DNA of 64,000 nt from Chromera velia. Lineage: Eukaryota > Sar > Chromeraceae. Shown piece by piece: positions 24,696 through 38,005 of the stretch. The stretch spans positions 1 to 64,000 of the forward strand of contig JAHBMJ010002675.1 of assembly GCA_018398765.1 (NCBI GenBank). Direction: 5' to 3'. Within the stretch, counting starts at the first letter, position 1, and each line of letters opens with the position of its first letter. Under the pieces are notes generated by a model, which was not told the origin of the DNA, did not search any database, and was given only the letters and a program-made list of their open reading frames with translations. A program made the position numbers and the translations under genes.

Positions 24696-25930
24696 GCCAC
24701 ATTGGATGGATCTCGTCTCCTTTTGTCTCTTCTTCTGCTTTCTTCTCTTTTCTTCCCACTAGCTTCTTTTCTTTTCTTTTCCAGGCAGGCGGCAGGCCCC
24801 AGCACAAGTTGCACCGGCAGGAGGGAGTGGTCTTTTCGGACAGCAGGCGGGCAGCAGACGCCAGCGCAAGCTGTACTAGCAGGAAGATGGTTCCGTCATA
24901 ACAATTGAAGTGGTGCATGTGTCGTTCGACAGTCATGATCTTCTCGTCTTGAAGAGAGTTCGATTCAATGCAGGACAGTGTTGTGTCAGGTCACTTTAAA
25001 ATCTTGGTTTCGTCACGTCTCACTTTCGCCCTTCCCCCCCCCCCCCCCCCNCCCCCCCCTCCCCATTTTACCACCCCATAACGAAAATCTTTTACTGCGC
25101 CGCCCCAAATGTGTGATGATATGTGGGCATATTTTAGAAAAGGGCGCACCCAGGGGCCACCCCAGGTTCACTTTTAGACCACCCGGGGGTCTAAGCTACT
25201 TATGCCCCCATCTGAAGTCTAGCCAAGCCCCTGCCTAGTTTTTTTCAACTTTAAACAGCATGATGCTCAACTATAGATAGACAGAGTTGACCACGCAAAC
25301 ACACGGAGAATGAAAGGCATTAATTTTTGTTTGCCATGAAAGGCATAAACTAGGATCGATGGCTTAGTCCAAGGGGGGGGCAAGGCCATCATTGCGCTGG
25401 CAGCAGAATGACCGCGTAACAGACGGACAGGATCTATGCCTAGGCAAGATGCATACTGGCCCGACACAGGACTAGAGAGACACTAAAGAATTATGTGTCA
25501 TCCGACGCGTGTATCGGTAGAACGTTGAGCGTATCATGAATACATGCACATGCACATACAAGTTATGATACGTACAACGTATACGTATACGTATATTTCA
25601 TATATGTTGAGGCCTGTAGACGTGTATACACGCACAGACATCATCAATCTGTGTTCAACAGCGAGAGCATAAACTTGCCTGAGACCCTGAAGTCAGTCAC
25701 CGTGCTGAAATCGCGTGAAGTGAGGCTTGACGAGAAGATACATCTACACAAAAACATAGAAATCTGCAGGCAAAGAAACGCTTTCAGAGACAGACCCAAT
25801 AGATACAGAGCGTCGTGCCGTCTATGCGTACCATGACAGTACGCAGCTGGTAGAGAAAACAACAAGAAGCTCCATCCAGAACCCTACGACAGGGAGCAGT
25901 GCATCCAGTGATCGAACGTCTTTTGTGCAG
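24696..25930. other. Intergenic sequence with poly-C/N gap
   Basis: 24784-24885 holds a diverged tandem duplication rich in GCAGGCGG. 25033-25060 is poly-C with one undetermined base. 25128-25210 is a GC-rich stretch. 25560-25600 has GTATACGTATACGT palindromes. No coding exon is supported; the promoter of the next gene should lie near 25650-25930. Confidence 0.4.
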
Positions 25931-28900
25931 ATGCCTTCCAGAAGCATGCGCTTGGTTTTGGGCCTTGTGCTCTTTTTCGGGGCCCCGGCCTCAGTGACGG
26001 GTTTCCGGTTTCCTCTGCAGGAAAGTCAGTCAATCAGTCGCATTGCACATACACCTTTGTGCCACTGAGCCGCTCTGCAAACAAACACAGTGAGGGTCTG
26101 GGAGGAGTTGCATGGGTGAATCGGTAAAAGGAAAGCCGTGTAGACACTCATTCACTCAGTGTGCCACTCAGGCAGTCAGTCAGTCAGTAAGTCAAGCAGG
26201 CAGCCACTCGGAGAGTGAGTCTATCAATCAGTCATGCCTATGCAATCACGCCAATGACCACAAGACCTCATGCACTTCCTTTCCTTTCCTGTCCCTTGCC
26301 TCCTCTCTTGGAGAGGCCCATCAATGCATATCACTATAGTCTGCGAAATCGACTACGGTTGTTTCCTCATTCAGAACGCATGCATACTATCAGACACCAA
26401 CATGAATATGTATGCATGTCCCAGTACTCATCTCTTCAGCTGTGGATGCTCCCGTGCCCTTCCCTCTGCCTTTTTTCTACTTCACTGCTGACCTGATCCT
26501 GTGCAGACCGTCTGGAAACTCGTCAGGTCAGTTTCTCATGGGAAGGGGGGGAAACGGTACGAGGGATTGCTGTGCGAATTCTTCAAGGGTTTGGCTGTTG
26601 CAGGGGGTTGGTGTGCGTAGGTTCTGTACTGTCATACCAGCAAGCACTAAAGGTCAACACGGATACCGAAGCAAGACGCCCCGTTTCTCTTGAATACACT
26701 CCTACCCGTCTGTCTCTCTCATTCGAAAGAGCTTGAGAGTATCCCTCTCAAACCACAGACACACACATGCATACGCACACACACACACACGCGCGCGCGC
26801 GCACGCACGCACACACGCTTGGATCCATGCAGGTTCTACAGCGCCTCTCAAAATCCGCCGACCCAGCATCTGAGGAGAACAGAAGGCGCATCGGCGACTA
26901 CGTTTCGTTTTTAGAGAAAATGAAAACAACAAGGAAGAGGTCCCTGGGCCCCACAGACACAGCAGATCCTAAAGGGGGCAAAGGGAATCCCCCAACAGAC
27001 GGAAGCGACACACAAGCAGAGGAGGAGGAAGAGGGAGATAACCTCTTCACGACTGATGATCCGATCGTACAGAAAGTCCACGCATGGTCAGTGGCTTTAC
27101 TTCATTTCTTCTCCTTTTTCTTCCTCCTGTTCTTCGTTGTCCTTGTCTCCTTTTTCTTCTTCTGCTTCTTCTTCCTCCTTGTGTTTCCTCTTCTCCTACT
27201 ATCGCTATCACTCCGCCTGCCCTGTGCAAGGCTTGCCGTGCTCTCATCCCCTGCGTGTCGGATGGCCCCATCCATTCATGACTTTTCTTTTCTGTTCGCA
27301 GTCTGAAGAGCGGAAAGACCCCCAAAGACGACGACGTCGCACAGACCCAAATTGACCAGGAGCTTCTCGAGCAGTCCGAATGTTTTGCCAACGAGTTGAG
27401 AGCCCCTCCGGAAGACGGCCAAGAATCTAGAGAACAAATGTGCGAGAGATTCTGGGCGATCCATGACCACTTTTGGATGGCCCGATTCGACGCCAAATTT
27501 CTTCTCGGGATCTCCTATTTCGATCCTGAGGAGTTAGCTCGGATGTGGAGGGAGCATCCGAACCACACGCAACACCAGTTCAAGGCAGGCGTCGATGGGA
27601 TTTTGCGGAATTTGAAGGCCGCAGGAGCAGCCTTGAAAGAAGAGGCGCACATCACAGAAGCGCTCCAAATCGAAATTGCAAAAGATACCGTCAAGGGTTT
27701 TGCATGGGCATTCTGTAGCACTGAAGATCCGGATGCGACGCCTGAACAAACAGAAGCCCTAGAGACTGAACTTGAATTGAAAGACATTTGCCCGAGCATC
27801 AGTGAGGACAATCTGAAGTCCTGGGTAGAAGACAAAGCGAAATTGTTCCAGGAGGGCTTTTATCCCCAGGAAGAGCCACAGGACGCAGACTCGAAGGGGT
27901 GCGGCAAGGGGGTGATCTGCAAGAGCATTCAAAACATGACCAAATGCATTGAACAGAAGCTGGCTGAAAAGGAGCCCTTGGAGGAGTGTCACATCACCCG
28001 CCTCAGTGCCGCCATTGCCGGGGCCCTTGCGGACACACCGAAAGATCTGGAGATCGCAGACCCTCATGGATGCCTTGCCATCGGCAGGGTAGCAAGCGGG
28101 ATCGTGGAAAAATAGTCAGTAGAGTAGAAGAGTGCAGCTTTGAGATCCGATCGACCAAGTGGGTGGTGACCCTTTTGAAACAGAGAGGGAGAACGGGGGG
28201 CGTCTCTCTCTGTCTATCTTTGTTCCCCGCGACTGCTTTGCCAAACTATCGTCTCTCCTTCCCAGATTTAATTTTTCTCCTCTCCTTCTCCCTGCCTCTG
28301 CAGCTTTGAGCGCAACATCGCCCTCGGGTCGGTCTGTCAGTTAGTGAGTGAGTGACTGAGTGAATGAGTGATGGAGTAAGCTGGGAGATTCAATCAGATC
28401 CGGTTTGTTTTTTCTCCGTCCTGTGAACCTAGCGGACCTTTGTGTCTTTCTGTGTCGTCCGCAATCAAGTGCATGAAGGGGGATCCGGGTTTACAAAAGC
28501 GCACGCAGATCGAAGTGTGTGTACGCACACTTTTATGTGTCTGTCTGTTGGTGTATATTTTCGTCGGGAAGGGGGACGTGTCATGGTAAAATGTTTCTAT
28601 TAGTTGTTGCAGGAAAGATGGTGACAGGAAAGAAAAAGGCCAGGGAACCAACCAAGGCGTGCCGCACCTTTATTTCCCTCCACTTTTTGCTCCTAATCTT
28701 CCCTCCTCTCTGTGTGCAGAACGATCAAGGGAGAGAGCAGACTGTAAGTCGGCGTCAGTGTCCAAAATGAAACGCAGAGATGCTGTCTCTCTTTCTCATT
28801 ATCTCTCCTCTCAAAAGTTTTGTTACCAGTCACCCAGACGCCTTCAACTGGGTCCCTCCAGTCCTTGGGAGTGAAGGAGGGAGGAATAAGAAAATGAGTG

Positions 28901-29139
28901 TGCGGTGCGCTTCTTTGTTTCAAGCTTGAATACGCATTTTTGAGCAACAGTTTCCTGGCCTGAATATTTTTGTATGTATATGTTTCTGTGCGTATCGCTG
29001 TGCATGCCTTCTTCTGTGTGGTTCTATTTGTCATGTGTAAATGCGTGTGTGTGCACATGTGTACATACATAAATACATAGAGACATACTTGTGTTTGTAT
29101 GCATGTGTGTGTGCGTGTGTGTGTGTGTGCGCGCGCGCG

Positions 29140-29183
<44 letters not shown>

Positions 29184-31666
29184 CTCGACAACGACATTCT
29201 CCCAACTCTCGCGTGAGTTGCCTTCCTCACCTTTGCTTGCTGTGCTCTCCGACTCTTTGCCGAAATCTGCTTGGTGGCACAATTGAATAAAGAAAGAAAG
29301 AAACAAAATCAGACGAGGCTGAGGAGGATGCATCGTTTTCATCCTCACTTTCTTCCTCGTTTTTGCCTTTTCACCTTCTCTCGCTTTTCTCTCCTTTTTC
29401 TCTTTCATCCACTCATTTGTCCATCCACACCGCCTCTGTCGCTTGCTGTCCTTCCCCCCCCCTTGCTTCCTCTCTTTTTTCTTCCTTTTGCATGGTTCAT
29501 CGTCTGTCGCTTTGCGTATGTTTGACTGATCTTTTGGCGCTCCTGTGTCTCCCTTCCTCGTATGCAGCGAAAAAGCGTCAGTGCTCGGACCCGCGAGGAT
29601 GGAAGGAAGGAAAGGGGGGAGGGAGAGAGATCATCATCTGACCTTTCTTAATTCTTGATTTTATAACGATTACAAAAGCAGGTAGACTGGAGATATGCAC
29701 GTTGACAGCCAGCCAGTAGAAGGAACGAAAAACGGAAAGCAAACTCTGTTCAAGACCGAAAAACGCAAAGGAAGCTCCATTCAAGTCGAAAGAAACACTC
29801 GGCCATGACTTCCCCCTGTCTCGTTTCTCTTTCGAAACGCGTGGAGTTCCCTGCATGGAGTTCTTTTTTTTTGGATTTGTCGTCGGCGGCTAAGCTGCGA
29901 AAAAGAGACTGAAAAAAAAGAAATCGTGGCTCCTTGTGTCGTTCATATGACGTTTTTAAACTTTGTTGCTCTCTCATTGATGCAAGGAACTTATCTCCTC
30001 TCTTTTCCCCCTGTGCATCTCTTCTGGGACCTCCTCTGATTCGATTGTTCAGAAGGAAGAAGTGAGTCGGGAGGTACGATCGAGGATTTGCGTGTGCATT
30101 CAAAGAAATTGAATGGTTAAGTCAGCACTTAATTTTGTGTTTCTCCCTCCTGTAATAACACAGCAACTCTCTCTCTTTCAGGCACCCGCCAAAAAGATTC
30201 TTTTCACTTTTTTTTGTTTGTGTCTCTTTGGGGGCGTTTTGTGCTTTTCAATAGCAGACTGAGGAAGGTCGGATTGAAGTGAGACCCAGCAGTAGCAATC
30301 CATTTTTTTGTAGTTTCGCACAACGTTTTTGCCTTACATTCGATAGAGTTGAGTGCCGTAGGACGCGTCCTCCTGTGACGAATCAATTTTTCTCAATGAC
30401 TCAATTTTTTGTATGGACGGACGCGTATTTGATCTTCCTTTTTTTACTTAATTCAATTAACCCCTGCCTTTTCTTCTTTACCCTCTCCTCCTTATTCTCT
30501 TCGATTTTGCCTTTTGCAGCGTCAACCGGTGAGTCTCCGATTCTGTTTCTTCTGCTTCCTTTCTCCTTTCTTCCCTGGATGACTTTGGGCCTCAAACAGA
30601 CTGCTTGATTGTTGCGTTCTCCTTCTTTCCTTCTGTCTCTCTCTCCCCTCCGGCCTCGTTCACCAAGAAGAAAAAGACGTCCATCAGCCGGCCTTGTGCG
30701 AAGAAAAATTTGCAGTGACGTCCATTTTCAGGGCAGCCACCAGAAAGAGAGTCTGGATATTTTGTGATCGGATCACTTCCTCCTCCCCCCCGCTGCGTTT
30801 TTCTCTTTTTTCTGTCATGCAGGCTGAAGGGAATGGCGTCAGTTGACCGAGTGTTGATCCTTTCTTCTACGTATAAGAAAAGAAGAAAAACATCAATTGA
30901 GTGTCTGTAAAACAGCAGGCGTGTCTGGACTTGTTTTTGGTTCTTTTGTATTGTCTTCAAATCTCGCTTTTGATGGTTCGCCCCCCATTTCTTCGATCTG
31001 AGGAAACGGCTTTTGAGAACAATGTCGATTCTGTGAATTCAGAAAACATGCGTTTCTTGTAGGTTGTGATGGTCAGGAGTCTGTCCTTCCTTGATTGAAT
31101 GTGATCGAAGGATTTTGAGATGAACGGGACGGTCAACTGTAATGAAAAAGAGACCACAAAATAAAGCGAAGAAGGACGGCTTACTCTGTCGTGGCAGCAA
31201 GATCGATCGAGAGATGCTGATCTGAGTTCATCTGTTGGTACGGTTGTTTCCTCCTCTCCTTTCATTCTCTGTCCCTCCCTCCCTCACTCTCTCCGGGATT
31301 GTGTTCGGTCCTGTACTCTCATGCAGGGTCTTTGGGTCAGTCTGGTGTCATGCAGGTGAAAGAAAGAAAGAAAGAAAGGCGCATGTTTGCGTGTAAAGAT
31401 TAGAAGGTGGTGATGGCTAAGGAGACGTATCAAACCGGCAGGCAGACTGAGTGCAAGCAAGTATGAGGAGGCCGCCCTGTTGAAGATAAAACTTTGAGTG
31501 TTTTCTCTTTGCAAATCAAACAGAAAAAAAAAGAAGCTCATCCAGGCCAGCGGATCGTTTGTTGAAGGCACAGGAAGGAAAAAAGGGGGGAGTGAGGGAA
31601 GACAGAAGGAATAGAAGTTGGCCAGTCGCGAGAGAGACGCACACACACATACACAGAGAAAGAGAG

Positions 31667-31705
<39 letters not shown>

Positions 31706-31970
31706 GAGAGAGCACATATTGTGTCTCTCTCACTGTTCATCTTGTGGACTCGCACATGTGTGCATGCAGAAAGCTCCAAGTCTACGCAGGCAGACCTCGG
31801 TCGGTCGGTTGGCTGAGAGGGGGACGACGACGGTTTTCCTTCCTCATTGCATGATGCGATGCAGTAGTCTGAAAAGTCTTGTCAGAGAGTTTGTGATTTT
31901 AATTAAAACAAAGAAGCAGCTCAGTGCTATCGTGTGAGTCCATTGAAGAAAAAGGAAAGAGCATCCACTG

Positions 31971-32035
<65 letters not shown>

Positions 32036-33275
32036 ATGGAACAAAACAAAGGAGGGAGAAACATGGACTCGGGATTGAGCGAGGAAGCAGGCGCATGCAT
32101 ACCATTCTCTGTTTGCAGAACGATGTTAAGCGTCCGTTTTTGTCTTTGAAGACTGTCGATTGCCCTCTGTATCGAAATTCTTCTCATGTTTGTGTGTCCT
32201 TTTTTCCATATACGGTCGTCTGACCGGCCTGCGACTCCATGGAATCTATGCGGAGCATTGCGTTGCAGAGTCACAACAGAAGCAAGTGATCCCTTTAGTT
32301 TTTCTTTGAGTTCTTGACTTTCTTTTTTCCACAGAAATTTCCTTCCTTCGTTTCTTTTGCTGCAGGGGAAACAGTTGGTGCTCAATGCAAGTGATGTCAG
32401 TCAGTCAATCAGTTTGTTTGTTTGTTTGTTTCTTTGCCAGTCGGTGGGAATTAAGAGAATTGGACATGTTTGGGTCAAATGAGTGGGGGCGGTGATGCTC
32501 GACTTTGAAGAAGCGAGCGGATCGTGAGGCAAACTTAGTCAGGTCACGGCAAGGCAACCACTCAATGCAAGAAAGACAAAGACAGCGAAAGAAAAAGTGG
32601 AGCGACAGCATCATAAGGCACCCTTAGAATGTGGAAAAATTTCTCTGCTTATTCCAGGCGTGTCAAATCGTCTGGCTGGGACTTCCTTCTATTTATCCGA
32701 ATACGTGTCAGCACAGCACCCAGGCTGGAAGCTGCTGTCGGCCCACACACAGTTCATGAAATCCAGCAAGGATCCTCAGATAGATGAATGTCTCTACCCA
32801 TTTCTGTCTCTGTCTCTTTCTCTGTCAGCCTGTTCGAGGCTTACGAGCAGTTCACAGTCACCCGAAATGAAGTTTTTTCTTTCGCCTTTTCCTTCCCGTT
32901 TCTTTTTATTTTCCCTCCTGTTGATAAATTTGCATGCAGGCTCGACCACATGTGAGTCGTTGCATGCTATTGTCTCTTCGTCTGTCTGTCGGTCTGTCCG
33001 TTTACACACAGACAACAGCATCTGTCTGTGCATCATCAGAGTAACAGCTCACTTGTCTCCCACGGAGATGCAAGCAAGTCTCTATCTGCACAGCTAGCTC
33101 CTCTTTCTGTATTGATTGCTCTTACCCTTTCACAAGCCTTCCGCCCTCTTACCGGATTGTCTTGCTGGTCAGAGAAGAAGATAAAGTCAGAGAGCTGGGA
33201 GGGATGTTGTATGGTGGGGGTCTGATTGCTCTCCGATGATTTTAGGTATGTCTGGATTCATATCTGGATCTTTGG

Positions 33276-33338
<63 letters not shown>

Positions 33339-36218
33339 CATCCTCCTTTCTCGGACTGTGTGGGTCTCTTCCTTTCCGTGCAGCCACCGGTAGGCAGACT
33401 CTCTCTGTCTGTTTCAGGAAATCAGCACTGCGCTGTTGCGACTTGAATTCGCCTTTGTGGAATTGCGAAGGTTCTAGTTTTGCGATCGAAGCTTTGTCTT
33501 CTTTCATACCTAGCAAGTTGTCCGTCTGATGGGTCTCTGTGTATGCGCTGTGGGTCTCCGTTGGTTCTTTTTCTAAAGTACTGAGATTCAATTTGAAGGC
33601 AGCAACGAGAAAGGGCAGAATGTCGAAAGACCAGAAAATCCAAACCATAAAGAGAAAACCGATGGAAAGATTGTGTACGTTTTCTTTACACGGCTCCTGG
33701 AGTTTTTTTTTAATAACCATGCAGTAAGCTGGAAAAATCGGTCGTCTGTTCCCTTGTTCCTCTCTTCTTTTGTGCTCTTCTGCAGATGTATGGCGTCAGT
33801 CAGTGCGTGCGTGGGTGTCTGTTGAGTGTCTCCCGTTTCTCGACAGCCTTTCGGAGAGACAAAAGCTCCGAAGAAAAACGTGTAGATGCTTCTCTCTTTG
33901 ACTCGTGTCCAAAAATTGAACTTTCCCTCTGAGAAGAAGGCAACACGGTGCTTCTGCTTCTTTCATGACACTTTTGCTGTTCTGTAATCTCGTGACGAAA
34001 AACAGATTCTGGTTCTTCGCACGCCCCCCCTCCTTTCCGGTGCATGCACTCTAGCTTGTGTTTCTTTCTCTCACGCCTTCTTCTTGTCTGCTGGTGTTTC
34101 TGTCTGTTAACACTCTGCCCTGCAGCCTCGGAGGGTCAGTGAAATCGAGGGAATCGAATGGAAAAAAGAGAAGAGAAGAGCAGATTGGATGCATCAACAG
34201 TCGTTCAGGAAGCTTTTGGACGAGTCAGACGACGTATAAATGACAGAGGGGAAGGGAAACGAAATTGAAGGAAGGAGAAAAGAGAGACCAAGAGGGGAAA
34301 AGAAATAGAAAGACATCCGCATTTTTCTTCCTTTTTCATGACCTAATGTGTTTGTGCGTTTGTGTGTCTTCCTGTTCAAATGCAGTCGTGAGGACTTTCA
34401 GTTTGAAGAGTCAGTCCCTCCCTCTTGCCTGCCTATGGAGTGCTGCCCCTAGCTTTCCTCTTCTTTTCACTTCTCATTTATTTTTTTCCTTTTTGGGTCC
34501 TTACTGGATCTTTTCGTTTCTCTCGGGAAGAGCGAAAGCTTGGTAAGAGTAGAGAAGAAAGGATGTATCAGAGAGGGAAAGGGAACCACGTTGGTACTGC
34601 AAACTTGTTTCAGAGGCTGGTCAGAATCCGTATTTAATTCACGCAACCGCGGCGTCTGCACGGACCGGCATGCAGGCCAACGACTGCTGAGCCTTTCAGA
34701 AGTGTCCTCTTTCGCCCAGATTCCCCCCATACACACGTATGCTCTCACGATGTCTACCTGATGAATTTAAATGGTCTTCTTCCTCTTTGTTTTGCTCTCT
34801 TTATGTGTGACCCGTTTGGCATGCAGGAACTGGAAACAGTCAGCCCAGTTTATCTCTTGTGTGATTCCTTCTGGCGTGTATCAGACTTATGATTTATCGA
34901 TCGTTTTTGTGAGCTCCTCCCAGATTGGCTGCAAGACTCATGCGGAAGCAGACAGAGTTTTGTGCTTTGTGTTTACGTGTTCCTTCTGTCTCTGAGCGGT
35001 CTCCTTCAATCTGCTTGCATGGGAGCGCGTTGAGCGTGCGTTACAAGAAGAAAAGAGACGGTTTATTCTGATCGATTTATTGGACGCGCGCCCACAATGC
35101 GACAAACACGAGAAGACAGGCATGCACGCAGGGTTTCTCTATGTCTCTTTATTCTCTGTATCTTCCTCCGTTTTTCCCACTATGCAACGCTCCTCGATCG
35201 ATTCAGCTGCGTCTTTCCAGGGTCAGGTGTTGTCGCTCTCTGTATCGGGTCGCTTTGTGTTGCTTTCCTTCTCTCGGCGATCCATGTTTCTTGTCAACAT
35301 ACGCATTTATTTGTCGATCACTTTCCGTTTCCCTTGTCATGCCCCCTCCTTTAATTTTCTTGTTTGCGGGAGTGTCAGACTTCCTATTGTGCCCCTACTT
35401 CCCTCCCTTTCCACAGACTAATGAGTGCGGCAGGAAAAAGAAATTCGATTTGAAGCCCGTGTATGCTATTTATTCAATGGATTTGGGATGCTCTAACTGA
35501 GCTCCCTCCCTCTTTCGGCTTGAAAATGTGTCTTCCTCCGCTTGCCTACAGGAATCAATGTCTTCCTGCCTCGATGGAAGAAAGGGACTTCCTTACGTCA
35601 GTCAATTTGTGTGTATCGATAGACGGAAGAAGAAGCGCAAATCCCTCGTGAGGACAGTTGAGAAGATGCAGATCAGAGCGAACCGTCGCGACCTTCTTTC
35701 TTTTTTGTTGTTTGAATCAATCGACGCTTCCCAGAAATTTTCACGGCTCGAACTCATTCCCCTTCTTTGCAATAAAAATGCCTCCTTCCTTGCATTTCAC
35801 ATCCTCCTGCATTTGTGTCTGTCCGCCCGTTATTCTTTCTGTTTGCAGAAGAAACGCAAAAAAACAACACGAACTTTTTTTGGCAGCCCAGCAGCAGTCA
35901 GTCGGAGGGAACAGTGTACGGAGGTGAGATCTTTCGTCCTGTCGTTTGTTCCCGGCAAAAGCAAAATGTTTCTGATCAAGTACTTCTTTCATCTTTTTTC
36001 TCCCTTTTTTGGATTCCCGTTTTTGTCCTAAGGGATTTCCTTGACCTGACTGGCATCTCAGTCGACGGAGAAAAAGGCCGTCCCCTTGACCCCAGTTTGT
36101 TGCTGATTCAAAACTTTTTGGCAAAAAAATAAATAAAACAATCCGGTTTCAGTACACGAGAAATCTGTCCTACTCTCCCCTTTCCTGAATCTCATTTGTC
36201 CTTTTACGAATCAACCTA

Positions 36219-36249
<31 letters not shown>

Positions 36250-37954
36250 TTCTGTCTTTCTTTCTGTCTGTCTGTCTGTGTGTCTCTCTGTCTGTCTGTC
36301 TGTCTGTATGTCTGTATGTCTGTCTGCCTGCCTGCCTGCCTGCCTGTCTGTCTGTCTGTCTGTCTGTCTGTCTGATGGATGTGCAGAGGCGACCCTGAGA
36401 AGATGCACGGACCGAAGATGATGCGCAATCAGTGAGTTGATTTCTTGCACGGACATCGTGGGACTTCCTTCTGTCGGAACCTGTTGCCCGGCTCTCGCAT
36501 TGTCCATGCGTCTTTGTGTTCAAGCGTTGGCTGCTAGTGTGGGCACGGTAGAAAACGAACTGAATGTGTGTCTGTTCTGTTTCTCAGATAGGTGACCCTT
36601 CTGTTAAAGTGCATCATTTTATTCTTTTAATTCTCTTCTTCGACCTCTGTGTGTGTGCAGGATGCTGAACGTAGCGTCAGTCAGACTGTACAGTTTTCTC
36701 TCCTGCATCTGTCTTTGTTTGGCGACTCCGACCTCCTTGTCCTCCTTCGCATACCTACCCCAGGTTTTCCTTTCCAGACCCCTCATGCTCTGATATGCTC
36801 TCCGTTTTTTTGGGTTGGTCTGTCTTTCCCCCTTGTTTAATTTCTTGAAGAGGAAATGAGGACAAAAAAAGACACAAGAGAAGGGGAGAAGATAAGAAAG
36901 GAGAGAGAGTGACGGGGAGGGGAGGGGGGTCCTCCAGATTGCCTTTGAGTCGTGTCATGCTATTCCTCCAAATTCTCTTTGAGTCATGCAGTCTTCTTTT
37001 CTTTCTCTCCTTTTCCTTTTTCTACCTTTCTGTGTTTCTGAATCTATTTGTTGTTTTGGAGTCTGTGATCTATCAATGAGATTTTTCAAAAGCGCTTTCC
37101 TGCATTCCTCTTTTTGTTGCCACTATCTTTTGTTCGCCCCTTCCTTTTGCAGACACAAACTGGAAGGCGAAATGTGAGTAGAAAGAAAAGGAAGGGGGGG
37201 GAGTGGGAAAAAAAGAGACGGAGTCAATCTAAGTTTTCACTGGCTAGCTGCTTGTTTTCTTCTCTTCGGGTCCTTTTGGATTTCAAACAGATAGAGAGTC
37301 CTGCAGATCCGTTTTTTTTTCTTTCCTTTGGCTCTTGCAAGGAAGTCACGTTGGTCAATCTGTCGAAAGGTTTCCTTCCCGCTTCAGTTCCCTTCAGTAC
37401 ACTTCATTTCCGTGCGAGATGCGAGAGGCCCTAGTGTTTGCACACTTCGATGCCGAATGACTGTGGGATGTGTGGGATTAAGTTTGTGGGCGCGCTTGCC
37501 GCGGTGCCCGATCATGTTAGCCGTTCCAAGAGGTTTTCTCATATATGTGCTGAACATGTTTTGCGATTTTGACTCTCTTCGATCCCTCTGTGATCTCTGT
37601 CGTGTCTCCCTCCCTGCAGTCTCTACCTGTCAGTCAGTCGGGAGGGAGGGAAGTCGGGAGGCCAGTGTTTTGCTTAGAAGGGGTTTGCAAAGTGTGCTCT
37701 TGGAAACGTACATTAGCATACACGCAAAGAGACAGAGGAATGAGAAAAACATGGAGGAATGAAGAGAGAGGGAGAGAGAGAGACGTCTAGACAGCAAGCA
37801 GAGGAAAAGGAGAGGGGCAAATCAAATCAAAAATGTGGAAGGACAGCAGAAAGAAATACTTTGTTTGAGAAGACCTTTGAGACTCTCCCCTTTCTCCTCT
37901 CAGTTGTTTCGTCCAATTCCTTTTTCTTTCTGATTCCCTTGCATCTTCGTTTCT

Positions 37955-38005
<51 letters not shown>

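Noticed and set aside
23801-24936. Minus-strand open frames of 337 and 350 codons made of His-Pro-Ser-Ile repeats
   Set aside because: They coincide with the TGGA satellite, appear in two frames, and lack start context or non-repeat domains.
28611-28625. Possible 8-nt exon after GTTGTTGCAG at 28611-28618
   Set aside because: Its length is not a multiple of three and either joining creates a TGA; the neighbours join cleanly without it.
35221-35226. Possible 6-nt exon GGTCAG
   Set aside because: The donor is weak (GTGTTG) and there is no independent support.
36221-36372. Minus-strand Gln-Thr-Asp-Arg repeat proteins
   Set aside because: They are translations of a CTGT microsatellite within an intron of the plus-strand micro-exon gene.
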